Positions 24,638 through 36,964 of a DNA stretch of 64,000 nt are shown one piece after another. A model generated the notes under the pieces. The model searched no databases and was not told where the DNA came from. It saw only the letters and a program-made list of their open reading frames with translations. The position numbers and the translations under genes are program-made. The stretch is taken from positions 1,509,501 to 1,573,500 of the forward strand of contig JAXDDX010000024.1 of assembly GCA_034670405.1 (NCBI GenBank), given 5' to 3'. Each line of letters begins with the position of its first letter. The first letter of the stretch is position 1. The DNA is from Hoplostethus atlanticus (lineage: Eukaryota > Chordata > Actinopteri > Trachichthyiformes > Trachichthyidae).

Positions 24638-27600
24638 CAAAAACCCATAAGTAAGGTGGGCAGGGGATATTTATACATGCACCCCACTGCTAAGAACAAA
24701 TTGTGCAGCTAAACGTGGTAGGAATGAGAAAGTCTATTCTACGCAACATATGGCTGGAGCAGTTGGGAGGCTGCTTGGCATCACTTTCCACTGCAGAGTG
24801 GAGATAATGTCATTGTTTCACTTTTACCCCTTGAACCAAAGTCTCAATTATGACTTATTCGGCACCTCCTCGGGTAATTTCATACATACGCTCATGTCAT
24901 TTTGTAAGTTCCTTCAGTATATCAGGGAATTTCAATCCCAAGGAAAGAAGCTGTAAAAGTCTGTCTGTGATCCCACTTTCCTTCCTTTCCTTGCAGCTTC
25001 CTATACTGTAGATCTCTATACTGCGTGTGTGTGTGTGTGGCGTCTCTCCCACCATAACCTGTATGAGAAACAGCATAATATCTGCACACACTAAGCTCTG
25101 AATTACCTTCTCATAACCAAAGTCCTAAACCCCCCAAACCAGAGGGATTGTGGTATGTAGGAGGAATAGTCTTGTGGTTATGTGGTGCAGCATGTGGGAG
25201 GGATACTGGGCCCTTCTGAAGTGATCTGCCCCTTGGCGCTGCTGTAAAAACTATACAGAGTGGAATTTACAATATTTAATTAACTCTATGACATCTGATA
25301 TGTCTTACAATAAGAAATAAATGCATATCTTGACATAGCTCTCCACGCTTAATATGTGTATAGTTATATATAATGCATGCTATTTCATTTTACCATATAA
25401 TTTACAATATTTTATTGGCTGGTGAGCCTCCAGCGCTGGGCTCTCATCAGCTCTTGAGTGCCAGAAATATCACGGTGCCAATAGTCTAATGAAAGAGGAA
25501 GGGAGAAAGCCACAGAGGTTATGACTTGTTTGAATAAAAGCCGAGTCGCAGGACAGCTTCTACTGACCAATATAGCCATACCCCGGAGAATCGTTCCTCT
25601 GGTACTGACCTGTCCAGGGGCTCGGTCTTTTTAAGACAGGCAGAGACAGGTCTGCCCTCAGGAGCGCCTCACCTTCCCTCCCCACATAATAGTGCAACCA
25701 CTTTGGGGCCACTTGTGTTGGACGCACCGGGAACACGGGCAGGTTGTGATAGCTGCTTCCTGGAAGTCTCCCCAAGCTTCCTCCACCAGTGGAACCTGCT
25801 CTCATTCTCTGTTCGTCGTTGCCCAGAATATCTCTTTACCCACTTGAAGCGCTTCAGAAAAGGGTATCTCAAGTGTGGCTACAGCTCTCTATCGTTTCAC
25901 CACACTTACTGTTTCCTTTCCACTGAGCTCAGAACAGGGCATTGATGCTGGGGGAGAGGCTTTAGGGCGACATGGCCAAGGCCCCTGGAGCTACGCCACG
26001 TACTCCTGCTCTACCTTAGACATTAACCATGGCCTGATTCAGCGCTGCACTTTCCCAGACCCCAAAGTCGCTGGAGCATCAGACCATTTCTCAAGCTCAA
26101 ATGCTTCTGAATGCATTTTAACAGAGGTAATGCGACTCCACTTTCCAAAAAATCAAGCCCTCTGTCAAATGGAAAGTTTGAGTTTGTTCAGTGATAAACG
26201 TTCACCGGACCCAACCTGGCCTTGCTACAGGTTTTCTACAATAGACCTGGAGCGCAGTTGTTTACTTTAACAGTACTGAAATTTCACGGGTAATTCAAAT
26301 GAATGACTTGATTGTATTGTCTGGAGCTCTGCTGCCAACATGGTTGTTTGTGTAATGAAAACAGTAAGGAACCAAGGTGACATCGTCAGCTGTGATCCAA
26401 CAGCCCTCCCTAACACAAATGTCCCGATCTGAAGATCTGACCCCCGCAGTAAAAAAACGTAGGGGTACAAAAGTTCAGAGTTGATCTCTCTCGGGGATGA
26501 AGGAGGTACCGATGGAAGGGGAAAGATGGAGGGATGGCGGGGGAGGATACATCGAGAGGAAGGGAGGGTGCACTCTTAAGTGGAACACAATGGGGAGTTG
26601 TTATTGTAATTATATCAGGAGGAGAGACTCGGTTTGAACGGACGATGGGGTCGATTCCAAATGATAGATCCAGGAAAAGACACGGAGCGTAACCGCTTTG
26701 GGTTCGCTGGTCATTAGAGTCGGATGGGAGGGGAGGGGAGTGGACGGAGTGGAAGAGGAGAGGAGGAAGGGAGGATCCAGCTGCCGTTTGTGGACACCCG
26801 GGGCTCTATAAATCTGACTCCAGGGCAGGTGTGGGCGAGCTCGGGGAGAGGAGGACAGATTGGCCCTTACCCTGCCCCCAAACCTCCTGGCCTCGTTTAC
26901 CTCCACTCCGACCCACAGTACAGGCAGGCAGAAACTCAGCCAGGCATCACACACACACACACACACACTGATAAGTACTTGTAGGCCTCAGATCAAGAGA
27001 GGCACACTCTTTGCACTTGCACATGCTCAGATACTATCCCCATATATTACCCCTGAAAGCCTCCATTATCTGAGCCAGCTGCCATTCGTAGCTATACGTA
27101 TTGATATCACAGGCTTTCAAAGCTAGCGTGTGAGTTGCCAATGGAGACAGTTATTATGATGTGTGGTCACCTTGTACTGAGCGATGTCCCCGCGGTAATA
27201 CATTTCAGGTTGTTTGCATAGCAGTCTAGCTACGCCAGGGTTGCCTCAGCTGGCTGCAGAGCAGGTGGATGACAATTGAATATCATCTGTTTGCTGCATT
27301 TAAAAAAGCCGATGTGATGGGAGCGTCTGGCCCGCTAGACTAATTGTTAATCAGCCAGTCTCGTCTGCATAGGACAGAGCTGGCAGTAGACCCGAATGAC
27401 AACCTTGAGGATAAATCACTGTTTATTTGGCCTGCTCTGATATTTACTAGGTGAGTCACTCTTGTAATTATCTTTGTAAAGGCTGCCAGTGCTTTACGTC
27501 ACAGCCGGGGCCCGAATCTGTTGTCTGTTTAACAAAAACACATGTTCTTGGGGGATTTTGTGATTCATGAGGACATTGTGAGGATGTTTTTCCTGTGTAA

Positions 27601-28695
27601 TCGTAAATATAGTTTCAGTATTGTGTTCAATCTGAATTGATTTCGCAGAGTTTCTGTTGATACGTCCCTGTCAGGGGCTTCGGGGGGATGCTACTCCGCC
27701 GCGTTCTGTCTTCTCCTCCACATGTTGCTTCGAACACACACACGCTACGCTGTCTTATTAACCTGAAGGTGTAGACAACTTCTCAAAACCCCCATACCTG
27801 CACAGGGCTGCGCAGACTGATCGGTCAAGTGTGTAACACATAAGACGAGGGCGCTAATGATGTTGATACTGATACTGGCGACAGGCTGACCATTGTAACG
27901 CTCAGCCAGGTAGGGCTGGAAGGGCTGGAGGTGCTGATGGGTGCTGGCTGTGCGAGGCGGCCTGCCGGTCAGAGCAGACTGGGACGTCTGCTGTATAAAC
28001 CCTGCAGCACATGTTCACCGGGCCAGCGAAACATCTCAGGGAGTATTTATTTTAACATGCCAAATGATACTTCTATTTCTCACAAGAGGAATGTTAAGGC
28101 TAAATGATTCCCCTTAGAAAGAAAAACATTGGGGCTGGGGGGTGGGGGAGGGAGGGGAGGGAGGGGAGAGGGACGGGGGTGGGTAAAGGTTTCAGATGAA
28201 CCTGATGCATTCTGTGATTCCAGTTCAAACGAGGGAATCGGTGCAGGGTTGTGTAGCGACCGAGACGGATGCTGAAGAGGGAGTTCTGATAGAATACGTG
28301 GTTTTGGTTTTTTTTCCTAAGTGATCATTTCCTCTGCGTGAAGCTCGCCAGTCCCTCTGCTCTGGAGTGCAGTTACTGCCACGGTACGTCAGGGCACGAA
28401 GCCATGGCCTTCACGTGCACTCCGTCTTATTGCTCATGCACAGGCACACGCACGTGCGCATACAGACTCCCACATATACTGCCCACAAGCATGTAGTGGA
28501 ACCTCTGCATGCACACACACACACACACATACACACAGAAACAAGCTCAACATAGAGAAACTCTCACTGACACACACACACACACACACATCAGTATAGG
28601 CTGATAGTAGGGATAATGAAGTTTATCATAAACCTTGAACCTTGATCATACACTCCCATTATTCAGTCATACATTCCTCTCCCACTCCCTGATCC

Positions 28696-28728
<33 letters not shown>

Positions 28729-29045
28729 TTCTCCTAATTCGCAGCACATTCCCTATTAGCAAGCCTACCTAAGCTTTTGTAACTGCAGCCATCGTCAAGC
28801 CCCCTCTTAACACGAACCCTATTGTCAGGAGGACAATAAAACTACGAAGTTGAAATAAAAAAAATACATAAATACATGTGAAAATATGCTGTGGGACTGG
28901 CAGGGGGTTTGCGGTCGACAGAGGGCTTGTTGGGAGAGCGATTTGTTTTAATGAAAAAGTCATTCCTGTGGAGAGGAAAGGGCCTGGCTGGAGGCTGTTT
29001 GTGCATGGCTTAGGTTTCTCCTCTGTGTAATAAAAGCACCGAGGC

Positions 29046-29084
<39 letters not shown>

Positions 29085-29169
29085 GGACTACAGGGGATTG
29101 TGGAATAAGTGGGCAGCCAGGTTTCACTATGTAACACACCCATGTGGTCCTGGCTGGTCTGGCGTCTCT

Positions 29170-29180
29170 GTGACACACAT

Positions 29181-29231
<51 letters not shown>
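29170..29231 (+). repeat. (CA)n microsatellite upstream of ndp exon 2
   Basis: About 30 near-perfect CA units. Together with tracts at 29047-29080 and 29378-29431 it puts three long alternating purine-pyrimidine arrays within 400 bases of each other, just before the ndp acceptor. Confidence 0.95.
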
Positions 29232-29233
<2 letters not shown>

Positions 29234-29375
29234 TCAAGATTTCTATGACTGGTCCACTGTAGCTATCTTGTCCTAACACACAGACACAAGAGAGTGTTTG
29301 ATCTCTTCTGCAGCTATCATAGTTCCCTTGGACCTACAAATGACTAATAGACAAAACATTACCTGATACTACAGC

Positions 29376-29434
<59 letters not shown>

Positions 29435-29499
29435 TTTCTCTCTTTGTCTCTATCTGTTTATATTCCCATTGAAGCCTTTCTCTCTGTCTCCTCTTCCAG

Positions 29500-29768
29500 A
29501 CTGTGGTGGGATCCAAACGTTTTGAGATGGAGCAGCTTGGTGAGGCACCCCCGCGACTAGCTTCCTCTTCTTCCTACAACTCCCTGACCTCGAACCTCCA
29601 CCGTACCACCGGCCAGCAGCGAGAAAGACAAAGACATCACTCCTAGAGAGACGCCGAGAGAGAGAGAGAGCTAGGGTGAGAGAGAGAGAGACTTAAAGAG
29701 ACCGACAGAGAGACAGAGTGACGTGTCTGACGTCCATTGAGGATCGAGACCCTCAGGGTTGGCCGACC
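29500..29768 (+). other. ndp: ndp 5' UTR part of the first coding exon
   Basis: The acceptor TCCTCTTCCAG ends at 29499 and is preceded by a pyrimidine tract. The following 269 bases up to the ATG have no good start of their own and include GA repeats. By analogy with human NDP, where the coding start is in exon 2, this is the untranslated part of that exon. Inferred. Confidence 0.5.
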
Positions 29769-29975
29769 ATGAGGCCCTCAATCTCCACGGGCCCCCCTTC
29801 AGGCCTGCTGCTGGTCCTGGTGTGCTGCCCCCTGCTGGGCTTGGTTCAGGCTGCTGGCAGCAACAAGGCCAGCGACAATGGACACCCACACCTGGTGGAC
29901 ACCGACCCAGAGCGCTGCATGAGGCACCATTTTGTAGAGACCATCACACACCCGATCTATAAGTGTAATTCCAAG
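29769..29975 (+). CDS. ndp: ndp first coding exon: signal peptide and start of the knot
   Basis: Encodes residues 1-69, ending KCNSK before the donor GTAAGG. The join to [11 protein letters not shown] lies at the same residue as in human NDP (K58/M59). Confidence 0.95.
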
Positions 29976-31201
29976 GTAAGGGGCCTCGGACACACTCACA
30001 CACACACACACACACACACACAGTGTAAGCCAATCCCCTCTGCTGGGTCACCCACTCAGTCCTTTTGCTAACAAGTTGTTTAAGGTAACACGGCCAGTCC
30101 ACCTGACAAATGACCAGAAGATCATTTGTTACAAATATCAGAGAAACAATCTGTACCAAGACCGGACCCCAGAGATACACAGAGCAGCCCGGAGCCACGG
30201 CCAAAAAAACCCTCAACACTAACTTGAGAGTCATTTCTCTCACACACATTTTCCTCTCTTTATGCACACTCGTATCGCTCTTCCTGCCCCTCTATTCTGT
30301 CTAGTTTCTCTCTCTCTCTCTCCGTCATTTAGGCGAGTCACACTTCGTCTCTCAGGCAGTGTGCATGTGTGTGGCGCTGGACAAGGGCCACACTGCAGAC
30401 ATATTCTGCACCTCTGCTGTGACTTATTTTTGGCAGAGGCAGACGAGTCCTGCTAGTCAGCCTGCACCCTCCTGCCGCTGCCAGGGGTTGGAGGGAGGGA
30501 GGGAGAGAGAGAGAGAGAGAAAGGGGATAGTAACCATGATGCCCATTCTCTTTCTCTCTCTCTCCTCTCTTGTCCCAGACACCACAGGGAAATGTCAGCC
30601 CCTTTACGTAGAGTGACCGATCACAGCAACAATGTGATTGTCACGGTGGAGAGGAGATCTTCTTCCCCTCTTCTCTTCGTGGCACATTATTACAATTGTT
30701 CATCCAACATGAGTAACCAGCGCTGTGGTCTTTTTTGATACTCTGACTCAGAGTGCATAGAGCAGGTGGCCAAACCGCAGTGCAGCTCAGCCAAGGCAGA
30801 AATGAACAACTCACAGTGTGAACTGAGCTTTCTATTACACGCTAAATTGAGTAGAAGCCTGGCTGAGCGTCTGCTTTACCCCTCTCTCTCTCTCTCTGAA
30901 CTGTTCCTCTGCATCTCCATCTTCTTGGCCCCTGAACCACCCCATTTCCCTTCCACTTCCTGTTTCTGGATGACACCGCTGGATCACTGGCCTAGATAGA
31001 TAAAGGGATGAATGGCCATCTACAGTATCTGCTTTTTTTATCTAGCTGGTCATGAATGAAAGGAGGAAAGGAAAGGTACCGAGGGAAAGGAGGCAAGGAG
31101 AGGAGAAAAGGAGGTCACCGTAGAGGATTTGTGACCGTTTGATATCCTGATCCTCAGCTAGGGCAAAGACAAATGGTCTTAAAGTGGCGGCAACACTCCT
31201 G

Positions 31202-31287
<86 letters not shown>

Positions 31288-31458
31288 CACCCTGCTGCGG
31301 CCCCCAGACAGGCTATTGTCAGAGTGGGGACATGGGTGGCGACACACAGCAGCTGACAGAAGGACATGACACAGGAGTCTGTTTAGGGAGGCGACAGGAA
31401 TGTAGTGACCCACAGAGGAATGCCATTCGGACGGTCACAACACTAATCAGGCCAACGA

Positions 31459-31502
<44 letters not shown>

Positions 31503-32205
31503 CTGAGTGGTCAGACATGTTACGTGAGCCAGGTACCGGGGGGGAAAAAAAGCTTGGTACAGCGGTTCCCCTCACATTCCTCCCGTTGAAGTGAAGCGAC
31601 AAAATATCAAAGACAGATTTCTCCATATAGATTGAACGGTGAGGTATGGACTTCAAACAACGTTGAGTGTAGTAAGTGTGTGTGTAAACCCCCGTGTGAA
31701 TGGCTGTGTGTAACCCTGAGCTTTGAGAGGCAGCAGGTGTAGGAGTGAATGACTTGTCTCGCTGCTATCTCTCAGTGTGCAGGTGCAAGGCCAAGGCTGG
31801 GAGCCCTGGGAGAGACACGCCGAGTGCAAACAGACAGCCCACTCTCAGACCAGACTCTCAACACTGCCTCATTGTACCCAGAGAACCTTGTCTCAGACCT
31901 CAGGGCCCTTTTGATGTCTCCAAGAACCTCTGTACTTTTTTTCTAACTCTTGCCTTTTCTGCGTCCCCCGTTTGTTGCAGATGGTGTTGCTGGCTCGCTG
32001 CGAGGGCCACTGCAGCCACACCTCCCGCTCCGACCCCCTCATCTCCTTCAGCTCGGTGCTCAAGCAGCCCTTCAAGAGCACCTGCTCCTGCTGCCGGCCG
32101 CACACCTCCAAGCTGAAGGCCGTGAGACTGCGCTGCGCCGGCGGGACGCGCATTACCGCCACCTACAGATACATCCTGGCCTGCAACTGTGAGGAGTGCA
32201 GTTGA
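29769..32205 (+). CDS. ndp: Norrin (Norrie disease protein), cystine-knot growth factor
   Basis: Two coding exons, 29769-29975 and 31981-32205 (TGA), phase 0, giving 143 aa (human 133). Norrin is secreted, binds Frizzled-4 with LRP5/6 and TSPAN12, and activates beta-catenin signalling in retinal and inner-ear vessels (family knowledge). A signal peptide covers about residues 1-28 (hydrophobic core [14 protein letters not shown]). All 11 mature cysteines are present at C50, C66, C76, C80, C104, C106, C107, C121, C137, C139 and C142, each exactly 11 positions later than in human, so the mature domain has no insertion or deletion. The CMRHH and CEGHCS motifs are intact. The extra length is all N-terminal to the knot; the C-terminus is one residue shorter, ending after CEECS. 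The ATG was chosen because it immediately precedes the signal peptide; an in-frame start-like codon upstream lacks support. Confidence 0.96.
31203..31286 (+). repeat. (TG)42 microsatellite in ndp intron
   Basis: The longest uninterrupted dinucleotide run in the window, about 84 bases. A second TG array lies at 31461-31500 in the same intron. Confidence 0.95.
31981..32205 (+). CDS. ndp: ndp last coding exon: cystine-knot core
   Basis: Encodes residues 70-143 after the acceptor TTTGTTGCAG. Holds nine of the eleven cysteines, including the CSCC cluster and the closing CNCEEC. GC content is high, especially at third codon positions, against the AT-rich flanks. Confidence 0.96.
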   Translation: MVLLARCEGHCSHTSRSDPLISFSSVLKQPFKSTCSCCRPHTSKLKAVRLRCAGGTRITATYRYILACNCEECS

Positions 32206-33789
32206 GCAGGGGGGGGAGGCAGAATCCCTTCCACACCCTAAAGACTTTCAAAAAAAACCTGCATCCTGTCACCCATGGGCCTTGTTTGGGTTGATAACTG
32301 GCCCCAGAGGAGAAATGGAAATGATCTTTTGGAAGTTTGGAACAATCATACTACCCTCACATAGGCCGTAGAACTGACCTGTGGCTCCTGGGAGTTTGAC
32401 AGCTCAGGACACCTTTGAAAACAAGCCCTTCCTCTAAGTTGTCCCGCCTGGTTCCTCGCTGTGTTGCCATTGGTAGAGTGTGGACCTCAATCAGGACAAA
32501 CCCGCCAGGCGCAACACGAGGCCAAACACCACAAACCGCAGCTCCCACGGGGTTGGAGACCCTCCTCACTGCAGAGAAGCACTGCACTCGTTACAGGCCT
32601 CGAGAATTTATAAGTCACACGCTCACAAAACGCAATATAAGAGCCCATTACCGACGGCAGTAAGGCTGTACTGCCAGCTCCATAAAAAACCATAAAAAAC
32701 CCCCACCGGCCTTTGACAACAAAACAACATGCCCCATTAAAAAGCAGCATGGGAAAGGACAAGGCATGATGTGTGGGTCCGTATAAGCCCCAGGACATGT
32801 GGAGGATGTGTAGAGAAGCACCTGTGCCGTGTTTCTCTGCTTGCTCATCCGCCCCAATGAACATTTTACACACTTCCCTGCAGACTTTCATCTTAGCTGT
32901 GTAAAACATGACCAACACTGACAGCAGAGCTCATCAGCCGGAGGACAACAAACAAACAGTGGCGACGCTTAGAAAGGATAAAAGGGACACTGAGGATAAA
33001 TGCTTTGTCTGTGTATGGACTGTCAATAGACCGCCAGGACGTTCAGTGTCCATGTTTAAATGTAATCTGTTCTGTTTGAATCTGGGTGATGTTATTATTG
33101 AAACCATAGTTACTATCATGACGGGGACTTTTGCCTATTGTGTATTGTTGCTAAGGACATGTCTGATACTGTGACTTGGAGAAACACTCTTCTGTCATTA
33201 CAGCGCTATGGTTGTACAATCAGCCTCTTCAGACGTCGTCCTCATGGCCCGCTGTTCATAAGCACCGTCTCTGTGCATGTTGGGCTCTAATGCTCTGTCT
33301 GAAACCATGCGCCATCAGAGCTTACGATGGGTTCACCTGAATTTAAAAGTGATATAGAGAAAGAAAGTATTCAGTGAAACATGCCTAGATTGAAACAACT
33401 CAGTCCCATATTTTCTTTCCTCAAAGGATTCCTTAAAAAAATCCCTCATTTTCTCAAACAAAGAAATATCAAAGCATCAATTAGGACTTTGAATCAATGA
33501 CTGTAGACACTGGGGAGGTTTTCAATCCCAACGCCAGCTATAAATGTCCCTGAGCAGAGAAGAGAATTAGCAGTTTGAGGTTTGAGGCCTAGCTTGTTCC
33601 TGTGAAGATATAAGGTCTGGGGTGTCCTGATGACTCGGCAGGTAATGATCCTACCACATACTTGAAGCTGACCCTGTCTCTCTCTCCTCCGGTCTCGCCC
33701 TATCACTCTCCACCCTGTAGTACAATGAAGCAGAAACGGCCAAAGAAAACAGACAAGAAAATGTGGATGGTGGCTGCATGGTTTTCATT

Positions 33790-33920
33790 CAAAGAGTCTC
33801 AGTTCAAGGCCTCCTGCTGAAGTGCCCTTGAGCAAGACTGCATCCCTACCAGCTTCGGGACTGCTGTTCTTGCAGATGACCCCTACGTAGTTCCCCATGT
33901 GGATTAATAAAGTATCACGT
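33790..33920 (+). mobile_element. SINE-like fragment in the presumed ndp 3' UTR
   Basis: Shares the order GCCCTTGAGCAAG, then ACCAGCTTC, CTGCTG and a final AATAAAGTATCAC with the element at about 48230-48405 (GTCCTTGAGCAAG, CACCAGCTTC, ATGAAGTATCAC). The two are diverged copies of one short repeat family; this copy keeps mainly the 3' half. Confidence 0.55.
33906..33911 (+). promoter_or_regulatory. ndp: Candidate ndp polyadenylation signal AATAAA
   Basis: First AATAAA I see after the ndp stop, giving a 3' UTR of about 1.7 kb. It lies in the 3' end of a SINE-like repeat. An ATTAAA near 32737 and further AATAAA at 34194 and 34675 are alternatives. Confidence 0.35.
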
Positions 33921-33925
33921 TAAAT

Positions 33926-34471
33926 GACCTCTACAATATGAATGTGAATGGTTGGTAATGTTGAGGAGGATCATGATTTCTGCACTGCAGTGCTTTGGGA
34001 TCACGTCACGCAGACTTTCTATGGTTCTAACCATTTTCTCCCTCACACACACACACAAACTGTACAGATGCCTTTGTTGTGTTCAGAGATGAAACGTTAC
34101 CCTCCCTTGTGAAATGGCACAATCTGCTGGTCTGTGGACGTTTCAATCCCGAGCGCAACTGACAGCATGGCCGGCTGCTTCACACATGAACCTAATAAAC
34201 ACTTTTTCCCTTCGACTCTGGAGATTCATTTGTGTTTCTCTGCTGTCTCCTCTCACTGTGTCTCTCCTTTATCAACACACACACACACACACACACACTA
34301 GCAGAGAGGAGGCATTTTGTGACATGAGGCAGGAGGTATAATTATGTGGGGGACCAGTGTGACAGAATGACAGAGGAGCAGGATAATGGCTGTCAGATTG
34401 ATGCTAACTGTGCTCTTTTATTTCTGTCCTGACGGTGAAACACGAAGGAGATGTTTGCTGGCGAATTCCAC

Positions 34472-34505
<34 letters not shown>

Positions 34506-35282
34506 CTAATTAAAGAAGCAACACACTCAAATGTCATTATCAAATATAGTTTTTCCTTCCAGTCTGTTTCCAGGTGTGAGGCATATGGTCTTTTTATAAC
34601 CCTTCACATCCCCAGTATTAGACATCATACGCATTTCTTCACCCTCGCGCCTAATCGTAACCATTCAACCGTACAATAAAAATCACAGAAAAGTCGTGTT
34701 TTATCACCCTGTGCCACATGTGTCTTCTTGTTAAGGAACAATTCACGTCTTTATGTGTAGCATACCACTGCCCCCCTCCCCCCCCCCCCCCCCCCCCCCC
34801 TGGAAACGGCAGACGTGAAACATGAACGTTTGCTGGAGGCGAGTCCAGGGTTAACACTATGCCTATTCATTTACTATTTTTACAGCGCTGAGGTTCGTGT
34901 TTGTCATGACTTGTCAGCACATACTTATCTTAGAGAACAAGAACAAATATATTAATATTAACTGGCACACTCACACACCCTAAGTAGTCTCAACAACCGC
35001 ACTCACTGGTATGGCGACATGTATCAGGACAGCCTGGTCAGCATCCTTCCATCCAGATTTGTGAAATTTGAAATCAGTTTGTCAGCATTTTTAATAAACG
35101 TACCCATTGCATCAAATATGACGTTGTGTACTGATAGTTTATATAAAAACCTGAATTTTCTCACAGCCTATTCTTGCCAAGTGATTGGACAGTGGAAGGA
35201 AGCGAGGGGCCTGGTGACCACAAGTAGGACTGGGGTGAAGTTAGTTTTAGAGTACTGCTGCCCTCTGCTGACCAGCCAGAAT

Positions 35283-35320
<38 letters not shown>

Positions 35321-36960
35321 GTTGCTGGTCTTTTTTTTTTTTTCTGGAGCTCGCCTGTGAAATAAATCTCAATATTCCCAACACGACCTCACTGCAGCAG
35401 AGGAAATGAGTGAGAGGGGTGGAAGGCAAGATGTCTGTTAAGGAAAAAGCTGGACAAGGGTGAAGCATTACCCTCTTTATAACCAATTACACACTCATAG
35501 CAATGTCTTCTGTATGTTGTGCCCTACTAGTGCTGAATGTGGTCCTGAGCAGCCCTGGATATAGTCTGATGGATGATGTGTTCTCGTGATGGTATGGAGC
35601 TATTCTAGTCTCTGTTTCTAGATGAACTCCTCCTTCCATACATATACCTTCAGGCTATATGTGTTACAGCCTGATGGTATATGTATGGATGAACTCCTCC
35701 TTCCATACATATACATTCAGGCTATATGTGTTACAGCCTGAAGGTATATGTATGGATGAACTCCTCCTTCCATACATATACCTTCAGGCTGTATACACAT
35801 ATACACATATACACATATAGGCGTGAAACCTGTTGAAACCCAATGAAGATTTCTTGAGGGTTAGTAACTCTTTAAAGCAGGATCACCCACCCCATCTATC
35901 TAACCCTAGTACATTACCACAGAATTAGATTTTACCGTGACGCCTGAATCAAGCACCAGAGAAACATCACAATACATGTCCGGCATGTGCCATGTGTTGT
36001 AAAGGTGTGTTTTCTAGCCAAACAAAACCAGGCCGGGAAACATTTTGGCAAATGGAGTCTGTCGGCTATAGTGGAGTGCAGCACATACATTCAAGCGTAG
36101 ATTATCCACTCCCACCCCCACCTCTCTTCCCCAGTCTTCTCCACTCTGCCCTAGTCGCAGAAAGGACAGGGATGTGCTAGCGTGGGACTTTAGTAGCTTA
36201 CCCCATAAATGAGATCAAACCAGGATTAGGATTAACCACAATATGCCCATTATGGGTCATATACTGTGCTGTGTTACTATGCATATTTTAATACACGAGA
36301 CGCGAATCCTTTGATATATCACCGCTCTGTTGAAATACTCACAGCAACCTGGTACACTGTGCATGAGCAGGCTTAGTAAACGCCATATGGGCCAGGTTCG
36401 GCTCTTTGCTGGTTCTAATCATCCACAAGAGGGCAACAGAAACTACAGGATGCAAATCTGAATTTACAATTCATTAGGATATGCCTGTAATGAGAGGGTA
36501 ATTTCAGGTGCACGGTGTTTGTTTCATCTCCTGCAGGCTCTATATGTTAAATACTGTGATGGCTATAGGGGAGACAAGGACAAAACAAATACAGCCTGAC
36601 ACGTCAGCCTTACACCTTACATAAATATGTTAATGACAAATATGATGCTGATCTAAGGCGTCTGTTTCTTTGGTGATGAATCGTCTGTAACCTGACCCTG
36701 ATTCACCCCAGGCCATTCTCCCCCCTTGCTTCCCACGCTGTCTTTTATGTAACTCTCAATCTTATTATTGCTATTGGCATTAGACAGACTTTGGTATTGT
36801 GCAGGCCTGGTCATATATTATGCTGATGACAGCTTCATGCAGTGTAATTGACCAGAAAAGACCTTGGACCGAACAATCTCCTGCAAGTCTGCTGTACTGG
36901 TGTGTCTCGCCAACACCGTTGCATTTCACAATCCCTCATAACTACAAAGCAGTGCGGTGC
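33926..36960. other. Intergenic region between ndp and mao
   Basis: No supported gene. Contains CA tracts near 34274 and 35284, a C-run of about 20 ending at 34800, a TC tract near 34474, and the hairpin tandem array at 35621-35790. Confidence 0.6.
35621..35791 (+). repeat. Tandem 67-bp repeat, each unit a long hairpin
   Basis: GATGAACTCCTCC recurs at 35621, 35688 and 35755 (period exactly 67), two full units and a partial third. Within each full unit CCATACATATAC-CTTCAGGCT faces AGCCTGAAGG-TATATGTATGG across an 11-base loop, a 21-bp stem with a single mismatch. The mismatch is on a different arm in unit 1 than in unit 2. Confidence 0.9.
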
Positions 36961-36964
36961 TCTA

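Larger units (their letters stand above)
14900..29499. other. Non-coding region between efhc2 and ndp coding exons
   Basis: No supported protein gene. It contains many CA/TG microsatellites (about 17682, 19025, 22343, 22919, 23850, 24571, 28710, 29047, 29170, 29378), purine-rich GA tracts (21310-21480, 22500-22830) and pyrimidine-rich stretches. Human NDP has a non-coding first exon far upstream of its coding exons, so part of this stretch is probably ndp intron 1 and promoter. Mixed-composition, non-repetitive blocks near 27060-27540 and 27990-28130 are possible conserved regulatory elements, unproven. Confidence 0.6.

Noticed and set aside
31206-31589. Open frames of alternating Cys-Val or Thr-His through dinucleotide repeats (here and at many other sites)
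   Set aside because: Direct translation of TG/CA microsatellites.
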